Source: CAZOBJ01 sp964577825 (GTDB taxonomy: Bacteria > Planctomycetota > SZUA-567 > JAFGNG01). From it: DNA of 64,000 nucleotides. Position 1 is the first letter of the stretch, and the number at the start of each line of letters is the position of its first letter. The position numbers were made by a program, and so were the translations under genes. Below, in pieces: positions 17,604 through 26,467 of this stretch. The DNA is taken from the NCBI GenBank assembly GCA_964577825.1, contig CAZOBJ010000004.1, forward strand, positions 4,266 through 68,265, read 5' to 3'. Below the pieces are notes generated by a model. That model saw only the letters and a program-made list of their open reading frames with translations. It was not told the origin of the DNA and ran no database searches.

Positions 17604-19055
17604 TCATGTGCCGCCCGCATTCCCGAATGTGCTTGAGCTGCGGGCGGGGGCAATTGGCCACACGCGCAGCGTGTGCACGTGCATCCCGCCGCCGCGCGCC
17701 CTGAGCTGCAAGCCACCCGCGCCGGGCTCAGCGGGCAGGACCGGCGCCACGAGCCAGGCGCGCTCATTCGCGTACACCTCGACAACGGATCGGTCTACGA
17801 ACACGCGCAAGTGCAGGAGGTTCTCGTCTTTCAACAGGCGAAACCGTCCGGACCGTTCTGCGCAGGAGAGGCGCCCGCGACGCGCGTCATACGTGATCGC
17901 AACGCCACACCTTGCACTGTCGCCGGCGCCACGAGAGGAAGAAGCTTCGCTCGGGCGCAGCACCTCCAGGACCCCGGCCTCTGCGTCCGCGGGATCGACG
18001 AGCAGGTCGATCTCTATCGTATCGCCCAGCACGCCGTCGAGCGGGTTGCCGCTTCGCGGATCGAGGGGCAGGTTTTCTCCTGTGTGCAGCGCGGGCCCAT
18101 GCAGGGCGGCGAGTTCGGGCAGAGGAGTGAGGCGCAGCCCCCCTCCGCGGCGCGCGTCGAGCACTACCGGCAGCGTGAGGTAGCCTGTCCAAGGGGCGCG
18201 CGTGCCCGCGTCCGCATGGATCCACCCGAACAGGATCCGCCGGCCGCGTGCATCCAGCAAGGTGTTGGGCGCGTACATCGGCCCGTCGAGTGCGAGCCGG
18301 CGCCATCGTCCGGGCCGAAATCGATCGTCCTCGTAATCGCCGAGTGCGTAGCGCACAGGCCCGTGCGGGCTGACCATGAGCACGTGCCGGTTCGCGAGCG
18401 GAAAGAAGTTCGGACACTCCCAGTGCCGGGCGGGGCCCGTGCACAGGGGGCCCAGGTAGCGCCATCGCACAAGGTCCGCCGATGCATACAGAAGCGCACA
18501 CCCGCCTTGCCCCCGGACGCCGGACCCGAGCGCCATGCGCCACTCGTCGCCTTCGCGCCAGGCGAAAGGATCCCGGAATCCGGTCAGGTCGCCTCGCGGC
18601 GGGGAGGCGATCACAGGGTTGGCCGGGTGCTTGTGCCAGGTGCGCATGGCCTGGTCGCTGGTGGCCAGGCACTGGACCTCGGGCTTGACGCCGGTATACA
18701 GGATGGTCGGAGTGGCCTCATGGACCACGCAGCATCCGGAGTAGACCCCATCCGCGTCGTAGTCTTCCGGTCCGGGGGCCAGGGCTACGGGCTCATGATG
18801 CCAGTGCACGAGATCCGGGCTGGACGCATGGCCCCAGTGCATGGTCGCCCAGCGCGGTGCGTACGGGTTGTGTTGGTAGAACAGGTGGTAGCGCCCCGCG
18901 TGGTAGATCGGCCCGTTGGGGTCGTTGATCCAGTAGGCGGGCGGGCCGAAATGGAACGCGGGCCGCAGGGGGTCCGCGTCCGCCGCCGGCTGCGCTGCCA
19001 GCACGCTTTCGGTCGCGCGATGCACCAGCGCCTGGTGAGAGAGCCTCGGAGACAT
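17604..19055 (-). CDS. Glycoside hydrolase family 32 (beta-fructosidase / sucrose hydrolase)
   Basis: 483 residues from ATG 19053-19055. The three GH32 signatures are intact: WINDPNG with the nucleophile Asp45, FRDP with the transition-state Asp162, and ECPNFF with the acid/base Glu213. They are followed by a C-terminal beta-sandwich (about residue 340 onward; LRVFVDRSVVEVYAN). Such enzymes release fructose from sucrose, sucrose 6-phosphate, levan or inulin. There is no signal peptide, so an intracellular sucrose or short fructan substrate is more likely than a polymer. It has its own promoter and is divergent from a sulfatase gene. No fructokinase or sugar transporter is adjacent. Confidence 0.95.
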   Translation of the reverse strand: MSPRLSHQALVHRATESVLAAQPAADADPLRPAFHFGPPAYWINDPNGPIYHAGRYHLFYQHNPYAPRWATMHWGHASSPDLVHWHHEPVALAPGPEDYDADGVYSGCCVVHEATPTILYTGVKPEVQCLATSDQAMRTWHKHPANPVIASPPRGDLTGFRDPFAWREGDEWRMALGSGVRGQGGCALLYASADLVRWRYLGPLCTGPARHWECPNFFPLANRHVLMVSPHGPVRYALGDYEDDRFRPGRWRRLALDGPMYAPNTLLDARGRRILFGWIHADAGTRAPWTGYLTLPVVLDARRGGGLRLTPLPELAALHGPALHTGENLPLDPRSGNPLDGVLGDTIEIDLLVDPADAEAGVLEVLRPSEASSSRGAGDSARCGVAITYDARRGRLSCAERSGRFRLLKDENLLHLRVFVDRSVVEVYANERAWLVAPVLPAEPGAGGLQLRARGGGMHVHTLRVWPIAPARSSSTFGNAGGT

Positions 19056-19153
19056 GAGGCGTTCCTTTCGGTCGGGAGTATTGCTCTTGTCGGGATGACC
19101 GGTCGCCTGTCAGCGCAGCGCGGGTCGAGTCCAGCCTGACGATGCGGTGCTGC

Positions 19154-19181
19154 ATTATGGGCGCTTGTGCGTGACAGTCAA
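19154..19181 (-). promoter_or_regulatory. Sigma-70 promoter for the GH32 gene
   Basis: On the minus strand TTGACT (19181-19176) and CATAAT (19159-19154) are separated by 16 bases, each one mismatch from consensus. The start codon lies about 100 bases further, in the 236 bp region shared with the divergent sulfatase. Confidence 0.65.
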
Positions 19182-19291
19182 TCGAGGCGGCCCGCGACCG
19201 TCCGGCGCGGCGGGCGGCTTGCGTTCCGCTCGGCCGGAGGGTAGAATCGCCGCCTCTTCATTCCATCGCGTCCCCGGAGAAGGGAACCTCG

Positions 19292-20809
19292 ATGCCCGCG
19301 AACGAACGCCCGAACTTCCTGCTCATAACCAGCGACCAGCAGCACTGGAACACGCTCGGGTGCCTGAATCCCGCGCTGCGCACCCCGAACCTGAATCGCC
19401 TCGCGCGCGACGGGACCCTGTTCACGCGCGCGTACACCTCGAACCCCACGTGCACACCCGCGCGCGCGTCCATGATCACGGGCCGGTACCCGAGCCAGCA
19501 CGGCGCGTGGTCGCTGGGCACCAAGCTGCCGGAGACCGAGCGCACCGTGGGCGAGGAGCTCCAGCGGGCCGGGTACCGCACCGCCCTGGTGGGCAAGGCG
19601 CATTTCCAGCAGAACGTGCAGAGCGCGGAGTACCCGTCGCTGGAGGCGCGCCCGCTCTTGCAGGACCTCGACTTCTGGCGCACGTTCCGCGGGCCCTTCT
19701 ACGGGTTCGAGCACGTGGAGCTCGCGCGCAACCACGGCGACGAGTTCCTGGTCGGCCAGCACTACGCCCTGTGGATGGAGGAGAACGGGCTGGGGAACTG
19801 GCGCGACTTCTTCCGCCCACCCACGGGCAACAACCCGAACCAGCGGCTGACCTGGGGGATTCCCGAGCGCTACCACTACGACGCCTGGATCGCGGAGCGC
19901 AGCCAGGCCCTGATGCAGGGCTTCCGGGAGCGAGAGGAGCCCTTCTTCCTGTGGGCGAGCTTTTTCGACCCGCATCCGCCGTATCTTGCGCCCGAACCCT
20001 GGGACAAGATGTACGATCCGGACGAGATCGAGGTCCCGCAGGCGAGCGAAGGCGAGCACGGCCGCCTGCCCCCGCACTTCCGGATGACCCAGGAAGAAAA
20101 GCCCGATTTCTCGGCCTACAAGGAGCCGGATGGGCACACCATGCACGGGTTCAGCTCGCACCTCGTGGACCCGGCCGCCCAGGCGCGCAACATCGCGGTC
20201 TACTACGGCATGATCAGCCTGATGGACAAGTACATCGGCGCGATCCTGGACGAGGTGGACCGGCAGGGCCTGGCGGACAACACGGTTGTCCTGTTCACCA
20301 CGGACCACGGGCACCTGTTCGGTCAGCATGGGCTCGTGAAGAAGGGCGCGTTCCATTACGACGACCTGTTGCGTGTGCCGTTCCTCGTGCGCTGGCCCGG
20401 ACAGGTGCCCGCGGGCCGGCGGTCTGCGGCTCTACAGTCCTTCGTGGACCTGGCGCCCACGTTCCTGGGCCTGGCGGGCGCGCCCGTGCCCCGGACCATG
20501 GTCGGCCGCGACCAGGGCCCGGTGTGGCGCGGCAAGGCGCAGGCGGTGCGCGACCACGTGCTCGTAGAGAACCACCACCAGCCCACCACGATCCACGTGA
20601 AGACCTATGTGGACGCGCGATACAAGATCACGGTGTACTGCAACCACGCCTACGGCGAGCTCTTCGACCTGCAGGAGGACCCGGGCGAGACGCGCAACCT
20701 ATGGGACGAGCCCGCGTACGCGGAGTGCAAGAGCGAGCTTCTTCTCAAGTTCCTGCACGCGGAGCTGGAGAAGGAGCCCGTGTGGATGCCGCGCGTGGGC
20801 CCCGCCTAG
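19292..20809 (+). CDS. Sulfatase, FGly type (second)
   Basis: 505 residues from ATG 19292, preceded by GGAGAAGGGAAC. Metal-binding LITSDQQHWN at the start, the formylglycine motif CTPAR with Cys54, and FTTDHGHLFGQHGLVKKG in the second half identify a type I sulfatase. No signal peptide is present. Its 3' end overlaps the end of the convergent membrane protein gene by 4 bp. It is probably induced together with polysaccharide degradation, but the only carbohydrate gene adjacent is the divergent GH32 enzyme. It differs clearly from the sulfatase at 13447-14934 outside the active-site motifs, so it is not a recent duplicate. Confidence 0.93.
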   Translation: MPANERPNFLLITSDQQHWNTLGCLNPALRTPNLNRLARDGTLFTRAYTSNPTCTPARASMITGRYPSQHGAWSLGTKLPETERTVGEELQRAGYRTALVGKAHFQQNVQSAEYPSLEARPLLQDLDFWRTFRGPFYGFEHVELARNHGDEFLVGQHYALWMEENGLGNWRDFFRPPTGNNPNQRLTWGIPERYHYDAWIAERSQALMQGFREREEPFFLWASFFDPHPPYLAPEPWDKMYDPDEIEVPQASEGEHGRLPPHFRMTQEEKPDFSAYKEPDGHTMHGFSSHLVDPAAQARNIAVYYGMISLMDKYIGAILDEVDRQGLADNTVVLFTTDHGHLFGQHGLVKKGAFHYDDLLRVPFLVRWPGQVPAGRRSAALQSFVDLAPTFLGLAGAPVPRTMVGRDQGPVWRGKAQAVRDHVLVENHHQPTTIHVKTYVDARYKITVYCNHAYGELFDLQEDPGETRNLWDEPAYAECKSELLLKFLHAELEKEPVWMPRVGPA

Positions 20810-23247
20810 CCGTCCGGCGCCCGGGCGGGGCTGTCGGGTCCGGGCAGGCGCGAGGCCAGGAGCCCCGCGAGCGCATACCCGGCCGCGGCGATGAGCACGA
20901 GCCGCAGAAACCCGATCTCCATGGCCACAAGCGGCGCGGCCACCGTGGCCGCTACGCTCGCGAACCCGTTGGCCGCCCAGGCCCAGGGCACGAGCGCCAC
21001 CGACGCGCCGCCCGCGCGCACCAGGCCCGCGGGAAACAGATGCCCCATGGCCGTGGCGAGCGGCGCGATCGTGAGGCACCCGACCAGGAACCGCACCCAC
21101 CCGGCCTGCGGCTGGGTGAGCGCCAGCCACGGGTCCAGGAACACCGCATACAGAACCGCGAGCCCCACCACGATCGCGGCCGCGCGGCGGATCACGGTCA
21201 CCGGCCGTGTCTGCCAGCGCCCGGACAGGTAGCTGCCGAGCCCGCCGAACACGAGGAAGCTCGAGATCGCCGCCGCGGCCGCGTACACCGGGTGCGCGAG
21301 GTACAGGATGAGCTTCTGTAGGAATCCCATCTCCAGGAACATGAACCCCGCGCCCAGCAACACGAAGTAGCCCATGGTCGCCGCTCGGCCCGGCACTCCG
21401 GCCAGAGCGCCCGCGCGCGGCGCCAGAGGCAGCACCACGAAGACGACCGCCAGCACCATGGCCTGCACGAGCGCGGCCACGAGCAACAGGTACCCGAGCT
21501 CCAGGAATCCGCGGGCCCGGTTGCCCAGCTCGTCCACGAGCCGGCGCAGGGTCCGCCACCGGAAGAAGTGGAAGAAGTACGGCCGGTCGTCGGTGGTCGC
21601 CGACACGTCGAACAGGTGCCTCTCCAGATACTGCTCGCGGTCCGGCCCGAGCAACGCCTGAGCGGCCTCGAAGTACCGGGGCCGGTCCAGGACATGGTAC
21701 TGGTTCGCCTCCGCGCGGCGCAGCTCCGGCAGGTAGACGAGGTCGAAGCTGCGCGCTCGAGAGAATTCTCGAAGCGCCCGGGCCTGCACGTCGGTGATCG
21801 GCCGGTCGAAGGCGAGCGCGGTCACGGTCGCCCAGCTTCGCACCACGGCGAGATGCCGGGCCGGATCGCGGTTGCGCGCGCGCAGGGCGGCCGCCAGCGT
21901 GTCGATGAGCCGCGGCCCCTCGCGTGGTGGGGTGCGCACCCAGCGGGTCACGGACAGCACCCCGTCCTCGGCCAGGCGGTCCAGCATGCCCGCGAAGCTC
22001 TGGGCCGTGTACAGGTAGGACTCCTGCGCAGCGTACAGACCCGCGCCCGAGGCGCCGAACCCGCCGACCGGGGGCACGTGCACGAGGTCGAAAGACTTCG
22101 GCGTGGAAGCGAGGTACCCGCGCGCCTCGCGGTTCACCACGCGCACGCCGTGCGCGGTGTACACGCGTCCGCCGCGCTCGTGCAGCGGCCCGGTCATGAG
22201 GTCGATGACCTGCCGGTTCATCTCCAGGGCGGTGACAGCCTCGGCCCGGTGGTACAGGGCCAGGCCGATGTCCGCGCCGCCGCCCGCGCCCACCACCAGG
22301 ACGCGCGGCCGGGTGCAGACGCCGTAGGCAGCCGCCCCTGTGGTGAAGTCCAGGAACGCCCAGTCCGCGCGCGCGCGCACGTCGTAGACCGCGCTTGTGC
22401 CGTCTCCGTCCGCGATCAGGAGCACGTGCGCGGGAAGGGGCTCGGTGTACTGGAGGCTCAACCCCGGGGCGTAGTGCACGGCCTCGCCCTGGACCACGTC
22501 CAGGCGCCCGAGCGGCCCCTCGCGTTGGGCCAGGGTGCGGGTCTCGGGCATGGCGCGCACCTGTTCGAGCATCTTGTACGGGCTCATGACCGGCCGCTGA
22601 GGCAGGACAACGGCCAACAGGAGCACGCCCAGGGCCGCGAGCACCGACGCCATGGCCCAGGCCCGGCGCCGCCAGGGCACGAGCACGAGCGCGGCGACCA
22701 CCCCGCCCGCGGTGACCGCGTGCAACAGCCCCCCGGTCGTGGTCCCCTGCAGGATGAGCACGGCCGCCACGCCGCCCAGCCCGGCGCCGGCCAGATTGGC
22801 CGCATAGTGCCCGCCGACCCGGTCGCCGCGGTCCATGAGCGCCACGCCCACGGCCGCCCCGGCGAATAAAAACGGCACGAAGAGCACCGCCTCCAGCAGG
22901 AGCACCTTGCCCGCCTCGCCCGGGGTCCAGGCCAGGGTCTGCACGGCCAGGGGCAGGTGCCCGCCGCCCCATTGGGCCAGGGGCACGGTCGCGGCGAACG
23001 CGAAGGCGAACAGGCACAGCCCCGCGCGCTCGCGTCCCTGGAGTCTGCGCCGGGCGAGCGCGAGCGCCGTGCCGCTGGCGCCGAAGCCCAACAGCGCCAC
23101 GCTGATGGCCATGTACGCGAAGTGATGCCAGAATCGGACCGCCAAGACGCGCATGAGCGCGAGCTCGAGCGCGATCGTCGCCGCGGACAGGACCGCCACG
23201 GCGAGGCGCACCCGCACGCGGGGCAGGGGGTCAGTCCTCGGACACAT
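20806..23247 (-). CDS. Polytopic membrane protein with spermidine-synthase-like domain
   Basis: 813 residues from ATG 23245-23247; the ribosome site is weak, so the start may lie slightly downstream. An N-terminal block of about seven helices (AATIALELALMRVLAVRFWH onward) is followed by a soluble Rossmann domain with VLVVGAGGGADIGLAL (about residue 300) and a conserved acidic binding position in ALEMNRQ, as in aminopropyltransferases. A further block of helices closes the protein. Proteins of this shape are annotated as spermidine-synthase-like or fused-MFS methyltransferases; the true reaction is unknown. The start overlaps the end of the pcm gene by 17 bp, so the two are cotranscribed. Confidence 0.82.
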   Translation of the reverse strand: MCPRTDPLPRVRVRLAVAVLSAATIALELALMRVLAVRFWHHFAYMAISVALLGFGASGTALALARRRLQGRERAGLCLFAFAFAATVPLAQWGGGHLPLAVQTLAWTPGEAGKVLLLEAVLFVPFLFAGAAVGVALMDRGDRVGGHYAANLAGAGLGGVAAVLILQGTTTGGLLHAVTAGGVVAALVLVPWRRRAWAMASVLAALGVLLLAVVLPQRPVMSPYKMLEQVRAMPETRTLAQREGPLGRLDVVQGEAVHYAPGLSLQYTEPLPAHVLLIADGDGTSAVYDVRARADWAFLDFTTGAAAYGVCTRPRVLVVGAGGGADIGLALYHRAEAVTALEMNRQVIDLMTGPLHERGGRVYTAHGVRVVNREARGYLASTPKSFDLVHVPPVGGFGASGAGLYAAQESYLYTAQSFAGMLDRLAEDGVLSVTRWVRTPPREGPRLIDTLAAALRARNRDPARHLAVVRSWATVTALAFDRPITDVQARALREFSRARSFDLVYLPELRRAEANQYHVLDRPRYFEAAQALLGPDREQYLERHLFDVSATTDDRPYFFHFFRWRTLRRLVDELGNRARGFLELGYLLLVAALVQAMVLAVVFVVLPLAPRAGALAGVPGRAATMGYFVLLGAGFMFLEMGFLQKLILYLAHPVYAAAAAISSFLVFGGLGSYLSGRWQTRPVTVIRRAAAIVVGLAVLYAVFLDPWLALTQPQAGWVRFLVGCLTIAPLATAMGHLFPAGLVRAGGASVALVPWAWAANGFASVAATVAAPLVAMEIGFLRLVLIAAAGYALAGLLASRLPGPDSPARAPDG

Positions 23248-24070
23248 CGGTGCGTCGCAGGGGCACGAACCGCACGGACATGAGATTGCGGCTGCGCACC
23301 GTGCCCTCGCGGTCCTTGGTGACGAGCATCAGCGACTGGACCGCGAACCGGCCGCCCACGGGAATGATCATCCGGCCCTCGGGCGCGAGCTGCTCGATCA
23401 AGGGCGGGGGAATCTGCCCCGCCGCGCACGTCACGATGATCCCATCGAACGGCGCGTGCTGGGGCCAGCCGTAGTACCCGTCCCCGTGGCGGATGCGGAC
23501 CGTGTCGTACCCCAGCCGCTTGAGGCGCTTGCGGGCCGCCGTGGCCAGGGGCTCGATAATCTCCACGGTGTACACGTGCGGGGTGAACTCGGTGAGCACC
23601 GCGGCCTGGTAGGCCGAGCCCGTGCCGACCTCGAGCACCTTGCTCTCGGGGTCGAGCTCCAGGAGCCGGGTCATCTCCGCGACCATGTAGGGCTGGCTGA
23701 TCGTCTGGCCGTACCCGATGGGCAAGGGCGAGTCCGCATAGGCGCGCAAGCGCTGGTCCTCGGGCACGAATTCGTGTCGGGGCACACCCTGCATGGCCTG
23801 GAGCACAGCCTCGTCTTGGAGGCCGTACCCGCGGATCGTGTCGACCATGTGCCTGCGGTCTTCGCGCCGCTCCCTGGAGCGCGGGTGGGTCCACTGCGCC
23901 TGCGCCTCGGGCTGCGCGGGCGCGGCGGCGCTCGTCTCGGCCGGGGGGCGCAAACTGGGGTCGGGCGTCTCGCCGCCCGTACGAAGCCAGATAAGGCCCG
24001 CCACCGCGGCGGCGAGAATGAGCGTGACCAGGGCTGTTGGCGCGAGGCGGTAGCCGGTGGTACGCGGCAT
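23231..24070 (-). CDS. pcm: Protein-L-isoaspartate O-methyltransferase, membrane-anchored
   Basis: 279 residues from ATG 24068-24070, which has CGGAG eight bases upstream; ATGs at 24103 and 24139 are longer options. The enzyme methylates isoaspartyl residues with S-adenosylmethionine so that damaged proteins can be repaired. Family motifs are present: HEFVP, IGYGQTISQPYMVAEMT, the SAM loop LEVGTGSAYQAAVL, and VTCAAGQIPPPLIEQL. Unlike the usual cytosolic enzyme of about 210 residues, it begins with a hydrophobic segment (LAPTALVTLILAAAVAGLIW) and a 40-residue proline/alanine-rich linker. It is therefore probably anchored in the membrane with the enzyme outside. SAM supply on that side would be a puzzle. 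Confidence 0.9.
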   Translation of the reverse strand: MPRTTGYRLAPTALVTLILAAAVAGLIWLRTGGETPDPSLRPPAETSAAAPAQPEAQAQWTHPRSRERREDRRHMVDTIRGYGLQDEAVLQAMQGVPRHEFVPEDQRLRAYADSPLPIGYGQTISQPYMVAEMTRLLELDPESKVLEVGTGSAYQAAVLTEFTPHVYTVEIIEPLATAARKRLKRLGYDTVRIRHGDGYYGWPQHAPFDGIIVTCAAGQIPPPLIEQLAPEGRMIIPVGGRFAVQSLMLVTKDREGTVRSRNLMSVRFVPLRRTDVSED

Positions 24071-24173
24071 GGGGCTACTCCGAGCGACTTCCACCGAAGC
24101 CATCGTGTCCGCCCCCGACTTCCGCAACTGCCGTACCACCCGCCCGGCAGGAGGCCAATGCGCAACGGAGGCG

Positions 24174-26219
24174 CTAGCAGCCGGTCAGCAGCCCCTCGCA
24201 CGCCGGGCGCGCGTCGAACAGGTTGCGGTACATGTTGAAGATCTCCTGGCGGTGCGCCAGGAGCTCCATGTCCGCGTTCGCGGCGATGGGCCGCGGCGCG
24301 AGCAGGGCCAGGAGCTCCGGCCGCGTGGTATGCCGGGCCACGCCGGGCAACAGGCCGCGCAGGTACTTGGGCACCTTGAGCACGTCCTCCAGCGCGCCGG
24401 GCGCGCCCTCGGCCTCGTACACCGCGCGGATGCGCTCGTCGAGCAGGGCCGCGTACAGGGCCGCGTCGCGCTGCTTGCTGTAGCAGGCGAGGTCCGCAAG
24501 GTCGATGTCCGCGCGCGCGGCCAGGAGTTCCACGGCCTCGAGCAGGTGCTTGACGTCGAGCTCCGCAGGCGGCAGGCCCAGGGTCAGGGTCCAGTCGTCG
24601 CCCTGCGCGCACCAGGTCCCGTCCAGAAGCAGGACCGCGCGGCCCGCCTGGAGCCAGGCGACCGTCCTCTCGTCGTCGAGCGCCTGGCGCTTGTCCGTTG
24701 CGTCGGGCAGGTACAGAATCGTGCGGTGCGTGTCCGCCTGCGCCTGGGGCAACACGAGCAGGCTCGTCCAGCCCACCGGGCCGTGGCGAAGCTCGTGCAC
24801 CGTACGCCCACCGTGCAGGAACGTGTCCACGGTCTCGACTTCGGTCTGGAGCGGGCGCTCGTCAAAGCGCAGAAGCTCGCGCACCTTGGCCTGCACGTAG
24901 GCGTGTCGCTCGTCCCACTCCTCGCGCGTACGGGGGATCAGGATCGGCATGCCTTCGTGCTCCTCGACCGCGTCGATCCAGCCCAGCATGTGGTATTTCG
25001 GCCCGGGCCGCTGGGTTCCGGGCAGGCAGGCGAGCTCCGCGCGGTCGAAGAGCTCCACGCCCGTGTCCAGGAGCACCGCCTTGCGGTGGCCGTCGGTGAC
25101 GAACCGGACCCCGTGCGCGTCGCCCCATTCGCCCAGGGGGATCTCCGGCACGGCTTCGAGCTCTTCGCGGCTCAGGCGCGGAGTGCCGAACCGGTCGTGC
25201 ACGAACAGGAGCGAGCTCTTCTTCGCATAGTAGTGGGCGTGCGGGCCCTGGGGGACGATCTCGGTCTGCACGTCCTGTTCGCGGCCGAACAGGGCGAAGA
25301 CCCGCTGGGCGAGTCGCTGGGTCTCCAACGCGCCCAGGCCCCCGTCGTTGGCCCCGTCCAGCGCGCCGAAGACCACGTAGATGCTCGCGTGGTCCACGGA
25401 CAGGGCGTGGAGCTCGCCCTGGTCCGCGTAGCGCAAGAGCCCGGGAAATTGCTGGCACGACCTGCACCCGGCGGTCGAGAAGTCGGCGTCCAGGTAGTAC
25501 TTGTGGTTCATCACGATGGCGCTGGGGATGCCCAGGCGCACGCGCGTGTCGATGGCCGGGAGCACCTGGCTGTCCGTGCCCCCGCGCGAGGAGCCCATCA
25601 CCCCGATGCGCTCGGGGTCGACCTCGGGCCGGGTCTCCACGTAATCGACGGCGCGCACGAGGTCGTACAGAATCGCGCTTCCCGGGTACCGCCCGAGCGC
25701 CAGTGCCCGGTCCATGAGCCCGCCGTACCGGTGTCCGGATACGGACATGCGGCCCAGGGGGTTGCGCTCCTCGTTGCCCAGGTTGTCGAGCGTCAGGCAC
25801 GCGAGGCCCAGGTTCGCGTAGGTCTGCGCCCCGTATTGGATGACCGGGAAGCTCTTGCTGCCGGAGTGGCCGTTGGCCTTGATCATGCACGGTACCGGGC
25901 CTTCCACGCCCTTGGGCAGGTACAGATTGGCCGTCACCCGCGCAAAGGGTTCGCTGTCGAACATGAGCTTGTCGACCGTGAACCGGTCGCGCTCCACGCG
26001 GCCCACGATCTCGGCGTTGAGCGGGCACTTCTCTTCCGGGAAGCCGAAGCCGGCCACCAGACGCGGGCGCGCGTACGCGATGTAGTCGAGCCAGTCCTGG
26101 CGGGTCTTCGGCCACTCGTCGGTAATGGCGCGCTCAGGGCCTGCGCGCACGAGCGAGGCCAGGTACGCCTGGTACAGGGCGCCGGGTTCGGCGTGCGGCG
26201 CGGACGATGCTGGGGACAT
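24174..26219 (-). CDS. Acetyl-xylan-esterase-like alpha/beta hydrolase, two-domain
   Basis: 681 residues. The N-terminal half is an alpha/beta hydrolase with the nucleophile Ser211 in GSSRGG, a probable acid in FGALDGAND and a histidine in PQGPHAHY. LYLPKGVEGPVPCMIKANGH is typical of acetyl-xylan-esterase-like or cephalosporin-deacetylase-like enzymes from Planctomycetes and relatives. The C-terminal 300 residues look like a second hydrolase fold (TILYLPDATDK; AVLLLDGTW) in which the nucleophile motif is replaced by CYSKQRD, so it is probably inactive. No signal peptide is present. It has its own promoter and is divergent from the dehydrogenase gene at 26468. Deacetylation of sugars is the likely role. 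Confidence 0.8.
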   Translation of the reverse strand: MSPASSAPHAEPGALYQAYLASLVRAGPERAITDEWPKTRQDWLDYIAYARPRLVAGFGFPEEKCPLNAEIVGRVERDRFTVDKLMFDSEPFARVTANLYLPKGVEGPVPCMIKANGHSGSKSFPVIQYGAQTYANLGLACLTLDNLGNEERNPLGRMSVSGHRYGGLMDRALALGRYPGSAILYDLVRAVDYVETRPEVDPERIGVMGSSRGGTDSQVLPAIDTRVRLGIPSAIVMNHKYYLDADFSTAGCRSCQQFPGLLRYADQGELHALSVDHASIYVVFGALDGANDGGLGALETQRLAQRVFALFGREQDVQTEIVPQGPHAHYYAKKSSLLFVHDRFGTPRLSREELEAVPEIPLGEWGDAHGVRFVTDGHRKAVLLDTGVELFDRAELACLPGTQRPGPKYHMLGWIDAVEEHEGMPILIPRTREEWDERHAYVQAKVRELLRFDERPLQTEVETVDTFLHGGRTVHELRHGPVGWTSLLVLPQAQADTHRTILYLPDATDKRQALDDERTVAWLQAGRAVLLLDGTWCAQGDDWTLTLGLPPAELDVKHLLEAVELLAARADIDLADLACYSKQRDAALYAALLDERIRAVYEAEGAPGALEDVLKVPKYLRGLLPGVARHTTRPELLALLAPRPIAANADMELLAHRQEIFNMYRNLFDARPACEGLLTGC

Positions 26220-26280
26220 GCGCGGTCCTTTCTGTGCTCCGAAGAGACGTCAACACGCGTGAGAGCAGTCGAGCGCCCCC

Positions 26281-26308
26281 ATTCTGTCCGTACCTCTACG
26301 CCTGTCAA
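26281..26308 (-). promoter_or_regulatory. Probable sigma-70 promoter for the esterase gene
   Basis: On the minus strand a perfect TTGACA (26308-26303) is followed after 16 bases by CAGAAT (26286-26281, four of six matches). The start codon at 26219 is about 60 bases further. Confidence 0.5.
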
Positions 26309-26411
26309 GGCGCGGACGCAGTGCCGCGCGGGGCGAGGCGATTCTGCGCCTTGCGCATCCGCGTGCTTCGGGTGAGGACGCCGCCTCCGCTGGGCAGGTT
26401 CGCACAGGCCC

Positions 26412-26439
26412 TTGCAGTGCGCGCGGACTCTGGTAGGCT
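26412..26439 (+). promoter_or_regulatory. Possible sigma-70 promoter for the dehydrogenase gene
   Basis: TTGCAG (26412-26417) and TAGGCT (26434-26439) are 16 bases apart, about 30 bases before the ATG at 26468. This is a modest match. Confidence 0.35.
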
Positions 26440-26467
26440 TCCCTAGGCCCAGGACGGAGGGGCACGC

